Source of the DNA: Bacteroidota bacterium
Lineage (GTDB): Bacteria; Bacteroidota; Bacteroidia; Flavobacteriales; Weeksellaceae
Reading direction: 5' to 3'
NCBI GenBank assembly: GCA_023388015.1
Contig: JAEWHB010000183.1
Location: 1 to 11,819 of the forward strand
DNA length: 11,819 nucleotides
Below, piece after piece: positions 6,926-11,819 of this stretch. The notes beneath the pieces were generated by a model. It had not been told where the DNA came from, did not search any database, and was given only the letters and a program-made list of their open reading frames with translations. Every line of letters begins with the position of its first letter. The stretch's first letter is position 1. Made by a program: the position numbers and the translations under genes.

Positions 6926-7387
6926 TTAGCTTTTGGAGAATTCGGCGAAATAACCTTTAATCATTTCAGCCAGACTTTTGTCTTTTATTTCGGGAAGCGC
7001 CGATTGGATGAATTTCCTATCGGATTCGATTTCCATATTGTATTTAAACATTTTAGGAAGATTTTCCTGAATGCTCAAACGAATCAGACGGATTTCCACA
7101 TTGTCCGGATCTTTTTGAATGGCTTTTTCTACAAGTTCAATTCCGGCCTTTACTTTGTCTTTTCGTTGTAACAAAGGTTCATAACGTGCAAGCAAAGTTT
7201 GTCCGGCACCTTTGTAGGCAAGCATTACCGCTTTGTCCGAGTTGGAAACAGTTTTTACTTGTTCGTAAAAAGAATTGGCCTTTTCTTCGGACTTTGTGGC
7301 TTCGCGATAAGATTTCCGCAATTCGTTTGATTGGGCAAAAATTGTCAAGGAAAAACTAAGGGTAAAAAAAATAAATAATGATTTCAT
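6926..7387 (-). CDS. Small exported helical protein of unknown function
   Basis: A 153-aa protein with a signal peptide (about 1-18, cut FA|Q). The mature part is almost entirely charged amphipathic helix. The segment VEKAIQKDPDNVEIRLIRLSIQ (starting near residue 84) looks like a half-TPR or a TPR-like helical hairpin, but no full 34-residue TPR can be defined. There are no Cys and no enzyme motifs. It starts 2 nt after the dehydratase stop and ends 8 nt before the glycosyltransferase start, so it is surely co-transcribed with both. From memory, proteins with a similar N-EIR-LR-IQ-N-P pattern sit in pigment/aryl-polyene type clusters of Flavobacteriia, but I cannot verify this here. It may be a periplasmic adaptor; the function is unknown. 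Confidence 0.8.
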   Translation of the reverse strand: MKSLFIFFTLSFSLTIFAQSNELRKSYREATKSEEKANSFYEQVKTVSNSDKAVMLAYKGAGQTLLARYEPLLQRKDKVKAGIELVEKAIQKDPDNVEIRLIRLSIQENLPKMFKYNMEIESDRKFIQSALPEIKDKSLAEMIKGYFAEFSKS

Positions 7388-7389
7388 AA

Positions 7390-7761
7390 CTAAATTTCTT
7401 TAAAATTCCCTCCGAATTTCAGAGCTGGATTTTCATCCAACAAAACCGTGGCTTTAATGGAAATTTCTCCCTCACCAATTGGTTCAAAAGATAAATCAAA
7501 CTTCACTTCATCATTTTCTTTGGGATTAATGATAGCCATGAACTTCACATTTCGTGCCGTTTTCAGCATAAGTTCCTTACCGAAATGATGCTCACTCAGT
7601 TCTTTGATGATTTGCATAGTGCAGACACCTGGCGTAACCGGATGATTGGGGAAATGTCCTTCAAAAATAGAATGTTCCTTATCAATTTTGACCAAAACCG
7701 AAATTCCGGTTTCTGTAGGATTTGAATCAAGAATGGTGTAAAAATCGTTCAGGAGTTTCAT
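7390..7761 (-). CDS. FabZ-like 3-hydroxyacyl-ACP dehydratase (hotdog fold)
   Basis: A 123-aa single hotdog-domain protein expected to remove water from 3-hydroxyacyl-ACP during chain building, leaving the conjugated double bonds of a polyene. The signature FEGHFPNHPVTPGV lies at residues 33-46, with His36 as the catalytic His. The position 14 residues further on, which is Glu in FabZ and Asp in FabA, is Gln50 here (CTMQII), so one classical catalytic acid is missing. The later part, with FMAIINP and EVKFDLSF, matches the strands of the hotdog sheet. The protein is slightly short for FabZ (about 140-150 aa). It lies 16 nt after the barrel gene and 2 nt before the next gene. It might be an active variant using Gln, or a binding-only partner of another dehydratase elsewhere in the cluster. 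Confidence 0.85.
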   Translation of the reverse strand: MKLLNDFYTILDSNPTETGISVLVKIDKEHSIFEGHFPNHPVTPGVCTMQIIKELSEHHFGKELMLKTARNVKFMAIINPKENDEVKFDLSFEPIGEGEISIKATVLLDENPALKFGGNFKEI

Positions 7762-7777
7762 AGGATGAATGGAATGA

Positions 7778-8380
7778 TTAATTATTTAAATGAAATTTAT
7801 AGGCAATACCAATCTGAATTACTTGATTCAGACGTGATTTTCCGTCGTCCCAATTGAAGAAATCTATGACATCTTGCAATCCCTGTTTGTATCTCGCCTC
7901 GAAACTTAATCCAAATGGTAAATCATAACCTAGGCCACCCACCAAAGCAAAATCAAAAGGTTGAGCGTTGAGATCTCCTACATAATTTCCTTCATCATCA
8001 TAAATTCCGTCATCTAACCAGTCAGAAAAAGTATCGTTTACTTTGAAATTGAATTCAGGTCCCACCAAAAAGTGAAATCCTTCAACGAAATAGAATTTAT
8101 TCATCACGCCAACCGTAAAATAAGTCAGTTTTAAATCTTCTCTAGTATTATAAACCTCTGAAGAACCTTGCATAGAAAAGCCCATTTCGGGTTGAAGTGC
8201 ATATCGCTCACTGAATTTAATGGCAAAAGCAGCCCCACCGTACACACCGGTCAGTGATTTCCCGTCAAGGTCGCTCACATTGGCAATATTTACGCCCGCT
8301 TTCGGTCCAAGCCAAAGTTCAACCTGAGCCTGAGATATTCCACAAAACATTAATAAACTGAGAATAAAAAGTTTTTTCAT
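7778..8380 (-). CDS. Outer-membrane beta-barrel protein (PorT/OMP_b-brl type)
   Basis: A 200-aa protein with a signal peptide (about 1-18, cut QA|Q) and the GPKAGVNIANVS start common in Bacteroidota PorT-like eight-stranded barrels. The mature part alternates aromatic/hydrophobic and polar residues, with strand-like pieces such as YALQPEMGFSMQG, LTYFTVGVMNKFYF, HFLVGPEFNF and FALVGGLGYDL, Asp-rich loops between them, and a closing strand IQIGIAYKFHL. Its ATG follows the lipoprotein stop codon directly with no gap, and the dehydratase starts 16 nt downstream. A barrel of this kind is not part of the core polyene enzymology. It might anchor or expose the product at the outer membrane, or be an operon passenger. 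General family assignment is firm; the role is unknown. Confidence 0.83.
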   Translation of the reverse strand: MKKLFILSLLMFCGISQAQVELWLGPKAGVNIANVSDLDGKSLTGVYGGAAFAIKFSERYALQPEMGFSMQGSSEVYNTREDLKLTYFTVGVMNKFYFVEGFHFLVGPEFNFKVNDTFSDWLDDGIYDDEGNYVGDLNAQPFDFALVGGLGYDLPFGLSFEARYKQGLQDVIDFFNWDDGKSRLNQVIQIGIAYKFHLNN

Positions 8381-9001
8381 CTAATTTTCTAATGGGTTAT
8401 TCAGCAAATGTAAGTAAATTTTTATTGGCATTTTACCGTGCAAAATCTCAATATCAGGAAATTGTTTAACGTTGTATATCAGTTTTATAGAGGCTTTCTC
8501 TTTGTTTTTTACGAGTGTTATTTTCTTCAGGTTGCCGGCCGGATTTAATTCGTAAAAAAGATTTTTGTTTCCAATGAATTTTTCAGTTTGAAGAATTAAA
8601 TTTTCATTTTGAGTAAATTCATTCTCAATTAAATTTTCTTCAGAAAACAACATCACAAAATCTTTTTCCAACAGATTCAAAAGGATTTTTTTGTCCAATT
8701 GTTCAATGGCGTAATTCAATTTCAATTCTCGATTAATGATTTCAAAATCAAGCATTTTCCCGCCAAATTCATTCAGAAATGCCAAACGATAATGATTAAC
8801 GTTTAGTTTTTTAGCCACTAAAATTCCTCCGAAATTATTTCCATAAGATTCAATTGAAATTTTAAAGGATTTTTCTTCGAAGTCTTTTAAATATTCGGGG
8901 GTGAACCTTTCAATTGTTCTCTCTTTGGGCTCAAAATCTTTTGTGTAAGAAGCGCAAGAAACAAAAACCAGCAAAAAACTACATAAAAGAAAACTTTTCA
9001 T
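8381..9001 (-). CDS. Putative outer-membrane lipoprotein (LolB/DUF3261-like by context)
   Basis: A 206-aa protein with a short hydrophobic N-terminus ending in FVSC; Cys16 is the likely lipidation site (the lipobox is loose, with Phe at -3). The rest is Lys/Glu/Asn-rich with beta-type segments, for example HYRLAFLNEFGGKMLDFEI around residues 70-88, and no catalytic motif. In aryl-polyene type clusters a lipoprotein of DUF3261/LolB-like fold usually accompanies the LolA-like carrier, and this gene occupies that place: it overlaps the LolA-like gene by 23 bp. It is therefore plausibly the outer-membrane acceptor for the cargo passed on by that carrier. Sequence similarity to LolB cannot be judged by eye, so the role is inference from position and the lipid anchor. 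Confidence 0.77.
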   Translation of the reverse strand: MKSFLLCSFLLVFVSCASYTKDFEPKERTIERFTPEYLKDFEEKSFKISIESYGNNFGGILVAKKLNVNHYRLAFLNEFGGKMLDFEIINRELKLNYAIEQLDKKILLNLLEKDFVMLFSEENLIENEFTQNENLILQTEKFIGNKNLFYELNPAGNLKKITLVKNKEKASIKLIYNVKQFPDIEILHGKMPIKIYLHLLNNPLEN

Positions 9002-9614
9002 CGGCTAAACTTGCGTTTTTTCTTTGATTATTGAATTCGATTAATGTATAATCCAGACTCGGTTCCGTGGTTTTGATTTTTTTCAATAAATAGGTTTTTC
9101 CGTCAAATGTCAAATCGATTTGTCGGATGTATTTTTTGTAAGTCTTATCAGTCGGAATCATTTTCGCCACGAAATCATTCCCCGATTTCGAATAAGTAAT
9201 TTTGAATTTCGTTTCGTCCAAAACGGCCGATCCATTCACGGTCCCCAACATAATCTGACTTAAATCTTTCAATAATTTGCTCGAAGAAAGATCGGATTGT
9301 TTGGTTTTGCCATTATCGTTCACAAACATTTTATTGTTGTTGAAAATCACGTAATAACTAAACGGCGAGGCGTACTCCCACCGGATTTTCGATTTGGATT
9401 TATAATATAATTTCCCCGAAGATTTCACGTCATTTTCCATAAAATCCAAATGTTTGGTTTGGACAAAATCGCTTTGCAAGGAATTAAGATTGGAAGTCGC
9501 CGAATTGATATTGGTTTTCAATTGAGTGATTTCCGAGGATTTTAATTGTGAAAACACCAAACCAAATGGCGTCAACAAGAGAAGGAAACAAAATTTAAAA
9601 ATAAGGTTCTTCAT
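8979..9614 (-). CDS. LolA-like periplasmic outer-membrane lipoprotein carrier
   Basis: A 211-aa exported protein (signal peptide about 1-22, cut FS|Q) of the LolA fold, an open half-barrel that shields acyl chains in the periplasm. Family pattern: LQSDFVQTKHLDFMEN near residues 47-62, then the GKLYYKSKSKIRWEYASPFSYYVIFNNNKMFV block matching the LolA GxFxxxxPgkfrWeYxxP...dGkxxwxY pattern, then DLTFDGKTYLLKKIKTTE. General LolA would usually sit elsewhere in the genome; this copy lies inside a polyene-type operon, as in known aryl-polyene clusters, so its cargo is probably the polyene lipid or a lipidated protein of the pathway. It overlaps the deacetylase gene by 20 bp upstream and the lipoprotein gene by 23 bp downstream. 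Confidence 0.88.
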   Translation of the reverse strand: MKNLIFKFCFLLLLTPFGLVFSQLKSSEITQLKTNINSATSNLNSLQSDFVQTKHLDFMENDVKSSGKLYYKSKSKIRWEYASPFSYYVIFNNNKMFVNDNGKTKQSDLSSSKLLKDLSQIMLGTVNGSAVLDETKFKITYSKSGNDFVAKMIPTDKTYKKYIRQIDLTFDGKTYLLKKIKTTEPSLDYTLIEFNNQRKNASLADEKFSFM

Positions 9615-10365
9615 TGATCAATTCATTAATTGTAGCAAAACTAAGGTTTTTGCGCTCAATTTCAGGCAATAAGTGTTCCAGAATCGGGACAATGTTTTCG
9701 TGCGAATCGTGTAAAAGAACGATGTCGCCCGCTTTCATGCTTTTCCTCAGTTTTGAAAGAATTTTTTTCGGATTGCTTAACATCGTATCATAAGTTCTTT
9801 GATTCCATCCGATAGTAAGATGTCCTGTTTTTTTCAAAGCATCCGCCAAATGTGGAGTGGTCACTCCATAGGGCGGTCGGAAAAATTTCGGCTTTTTGCC
9901 CGTGATTTTCTGAATTTCCAAATCCGTCTCTTCAATTTCTTTGAGCCATCCGGACTTTCCCTTGAAATCAATGGTTTTGGAATGAGTGAAACTATGATTG
10001 CCAATGCTATGCCCTTCATCCATAATTCTTTCCACCAAATAGGGATATTTTTTTAGGTTTTCTCCAATCAAGAAAAAACTTGCTTTTGCCCGATGTTTTT
10101 TTAATAATTCCAGAACTTTCGGTGTGTAAATGGGATGAGGTCCATCGTCAAAAGTCAAAGCAATTTTTTGAGAATTTTTATCGCCAGAATGAATGGCCGG
10201 AACGAAAAAATTAAATTGAATTTTGGATGAAACAATGGCGATAAATATCAATAAAACTAAAGAGGGAAATAAAATCAAAGTCCAGTTAAGACCCAAATAC
10301 CAGAAAATTCCGGCAAGAAAAAAACTGTCAAAAATTAAGATATAAAAGAGGAGTTTTCGTTTCAT
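9595..10365 (-). CDS. Membrane-anchored polysaccharide deacetylase (NodB family, CE4)
   Basis: A 256-aa protein expected to deacetylate an N- or O-acetylated sugar at the outer face of the inner membrane. Two hydrophobic segments (about 5-25 and 28-46) anchor it. The NodB domain (about 66-250) shows motif 1 TFDDGPH (71-77, Asp73/Asp74), motif 2 HSFTH (124-128, the two metal His), motif 3 RPPYG (163-167) and motif 5 LLHDS (217-221, His219). Motif 4 is GWNQRTYDT (186-194): the Trp is kept, but the usual final DW is DT. The metal site Asp-His-His is complete, so activity is likely. It overlaps the KS-like gene upstream by 4 bp (ATGA) and the LolA-like gene downstream by 20 bp. Deacetylases of this kind accompany flexirubin-type clusters; the substrate is unknown. 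Confidence 0.88.
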   Translation of the reverse strand: MKRKLLFYILIFDSFFLAGIFWYLGLNWTLILFPSLVLLIFIAIVSSKIQFNFFVPAIHSGDKNSQKIALTFDDGPHPIYTPKVLELLKKHRAKASFFLIGENLKKYPYLVERIMDEGHSIGNHSFTHSKTIDFKGKSGWLKEIEETDLEIQKITGKKPKFFRPPYGVTTPHLADALKKTGHLTIGWNQRTYDTMLSNPKKILSKLRKSMKAGDIVLLHDSHENIVPILEHLLPEIERKNLSFATINELINEEPYF

Positions 10366-11420
10366 TCTTTGCCCAACAAAATCAGGGAATGGTTGTTGCC
10401 TCTTCGCTGATTGTAAACCAAAATATTCCGATAAGCATCTCGTTCCAAATTATTTAGATTCAAAATTCCAGGAATTTTTTGATGTTCCAAAACTTTTAAT
10501 CCCGTTTCAATTGCCAAAGCCGTTGCCGTATCAAATTCCCCAAAAACGTTTTTATAAATCATCTGAGGATTTTCTTTGAAAATACTTTTAGAAACCGTTT
10601 CATAAATTCCATCGTAGCGGGAATCGCCGTTATAGCCCAAAATCACGGCATCGATTTCTCCAATGGAAATTTCATTCTTTTCAAGAAAATTTAAAATGAA
10701 TTCCTCTGTATTTTCCACTTCGAATTTGGTTTCTACCGCTGAAATTACGCCCAAATAATTTTCGGGTTTCTTTGCGGAAGCCAGAAAAAATCCGGTGCCT
10801 TCGGCATTGACTTCTCCGGTAGATTTCGAATTGATTTCGATGGGAATTTTTGGATTTTCAAGATTGACATATCCGGCGGAATTCCAGAATTCCATCGTTT
10901 TTTCACTGATTTCGTCCAGTCCACCGATTAAAATTTGATGTTCCGGATTTTCATTCAAATATAAAATCGCATCCAAAACTGCTGACTCAAAGGAGTTTGA
11001 ATTATTGGTGTACGTCATATTATATCCTTTGCAACCCAATGCCAGAGCCACAGTCGCAGCCGCCATATTGTGCGTGGATTGGATAAAGGGTGTCGGGTTG
11101 AGCATCCCGCCGTCATTCTCCCACATAGCTTCCACGAATTTTTCTGAATCGCGCAGACAGCCTTGTCCGGTTCCGGTGATGACCGCATCAATTCTGGGAC
11201 TTTCCGCTTTTTGAATGGCTTTTTGCGAAGCATAAACCGCCATTCGCATGCTTTTTCCCATTCGACGCAACTGCATCGGCGGAATGAACTCTTTGTAATC
11301 CGGGGCGATGACTTCTATGGCATTTTCGGAATATTCGGTGATTTCATCAAAAAAATAATCATCCCGAAAACTCGGTTGAATGGAAATCGAACAGCTGCTA
11401 TGGATGTAGATTTTTTTCAT
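10362..11420 (-). CDS. Beta-ketoacyl synthase-like protein without active site (chain-length-factor type)
   Basis: A 352-aa thiolase-fold protein, read from the ATG at 11420. That start overlaps the upstream KS stop by 1 base (TAATG) and gives the natural beginning MKKIYIHSSCSIS; an in-frame ATG at 11444 would add 8 residues inside the KS gene. KS-fold marks remain: RRMGKSMRMAVYAS (52-65), the STHNMAAATVALALG stretch (115-129) and Lys290. All three catalytic places are changed by my alignment: the nucleophile Cys is Ser141 in YTNNSNSFESA, the first His is Asn264 in GYNGDSRYD, and the second His is Glu295 in VFGEFDTATA. This fits a chain-length-factor subunit that pairs with an active KS, here the adjacent gene, as in aryl-polyene KS-CLF dimers. 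It overlaps the deacetylase gene by 4 bp. Confidence 0.87.
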   Translation of the reverse strand: MKKIYIHSSCSISIQPSFRDDYFFDEITEYSENAIEVIAPDYKEFIPPMQLRRMGKSMRMAVYASQKAIQKAESPRIDAVITGTGQGCLRDSEKFVEAMWENDGGMLNPTPFIQSTHNMAAATVALALGCKGYNMTYTNNSNSFESAVLDAILYLNENPEHQILIGGLDEISEKTMEFWNSAGYVNLENPKIPIEINSKSTGEVNAEGTGFFLASAKKPENYLGVISAVETKFEVENTEEFILNFLEKNEISIGEIDAVILGYNGDSRYDGIYETVSKSIFKENPQMIYKNVFGEFDTATALAIETGLKVLEHQKIPGILNLNNLERDAYRNILVYNQRRGNNHSLILLGKE

Positions 11421-11819
11421 TAAACTTTTTGAAAGATTAAACAACTACAATTCCCACCAAATCCCAATGAATTTGACAATACGGTATGGATTTCCTTGGA
11501 TTTGATTTCGGTTTGAGGTTTCAAATCAAATTCTTTCATCGGGGTTTTCCAGTTCAAATTCGCAAAAACCTTTTGATTTTTCAGTGCCAACAGCGAAAAA
11601 ACCGCTTCCACAGCCCCTGCGGCAGCCAAAGTGTGTCCGGTAAAGGCTTTGGTGGAACTGAAATCGGGAATTCTTTCAAAAATTCTCGAAATGGATTTTC
11701 CTTCCGAAAAGTCATTATTTGGCGTAGCCGTTCCGTGTGCATTTACATAATCTATTTCTTTAGGTTGCAAATCCGCAATTTCCAAGGCAGTTTTCATTGC
11801 CAGATAAGCGCCTTCCCCA
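11420..11819 (-). CDS. Beta-ketoacyl-ACP synthase, C-terminal part (5' end cut by window edge)
   Basis: The frame is open to the right edge, so about the last 132 residues are seen; the Met at 11797 is internal. The visible part begins GEGAYLAMKTAL, the usual KS stretch before the second half of the fold. It keeps both catalytic histidines, in NAHGTATPNND and in KAFTGHTLAAAGAVEA, and ends with the family's Gly-rich SNSLGFGGNCSCLIF. The nucleophile Cys would lie outside the window. It should be the active condensing enzyme (type II, FabF-like) elongating the polyene on ACP, paired with the CLF-like protein encoded directly after it (1-bp overlap). It is the first visible gene of the minus-strand operon, whose promoter must lie further right. 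Confidence 0.92.
   Translation of the reverse strand, partial: GEGAYLAMKTALEIADLQPKEIDYVNAHGTATPNNDFSEGKSISRIFERIPDFSSTKAFTGHTLAAAGAVEAVFSLLALKNQKVFANLNWKTPMKEFDLKPQTEIKSKEIHTVLSNSLGFGGNCSCLIFQKV

Noticed and set aside
11421..11444. Upstream ATG at 11444 as the start of the KS-like gene
   Set aside because: It would place 8 extra residues inside the KS coding sequence. The ATG at 11420 forms a TAATG stop-start junction and gives the N-terminus expected for the fold.
5730..11819. A wholly new system
   Set aside because: The gene content fits the described flexirubin/aryl-polyene class of clusters. Novelty, if any, lies in details (Gln dehydratase, barrel, deacetylase), not in the overall system.

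Overview
The window looks like a chromosome segment from a member of the Bacteroidota, most likely a flavobacterium of the Weeksellaceae/Flavobacteriaceae kind. The basis is the AT-rich DNA with A-rich leaders instead of Shine-Dalgarno sites, a TAnnTTTG-type promoter box, exported proteins that begin with Gln after the signal cut (A-Q, S-Q), an aconitase of mitochondrial type (756 aa), and a flexirubin/aryl-polyene type gene set. The genus cannot be read from this sequence.

Left part (1-5718). The 3' end of argH (argininosuccinate lyase) runs off the left edge and ends at a strong hairpin terminator. Facing it on the minus strand is a two-gene unit: an ECF-type sigma factor whose stop overlaps the start of a one-TM anti-sigma-like protein (ATGA overlap). 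Divergent from it, across a 241-bp AT-rich gap, is aconitase (acn) with its own terminator. Next comes a lone exported protein built from two repeat classes: a Val-Arg array and a Tyr/Asn-rich 43-aa repeat resembling DUF6515. It also has its own terminator.

Right part (5730-11819, all minus strand). Nine tightly packed genes run right to left: ketoacyl synthase (cut by the edge), a ketoacyl-synthase-like partner lacking all three catalytic residues (chain-length-factor type), a membrane-anchored polysaccharide deacetylase, a LolA-like carrier, a lipoprotein (possibly LolB/DUF3261-like), an outer-membrane beta-barrel protein, a FabZ-like dehydratase, a small exported helical protein, and a GT2 glycosyltransferase fused to a DUF2062 membrane domain. 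Neighbours overlap or lie 0-16 nt apart, so they are probably one operon. The set matches the known flexirubin/aryl-polyene type clusters: KS plus CLF plus dehydratase build a polyene acyl chain, the LolA-like protein and lipoprotein presumably move a lipid-like product to the outer membrane, and the glycosyltransferase and deacetylase may decorate or process it or its carrier. The remaining cluster genes (ketoreductase, ACPs, acyltransferases, exporter, aromatic starter genes) would lie beyond the right edge.

I see no CRISPR array, tRNA, rRNA, insertion sequence or phage gene. I found no clearly new system. The most interesting points are the catalytically empty KS, the dehydratase with Gln at the usual acidic catalytic position, the LolA/lipoprotein/barrel trio inside a pigment-type operon, and the double-repeat exported protein.
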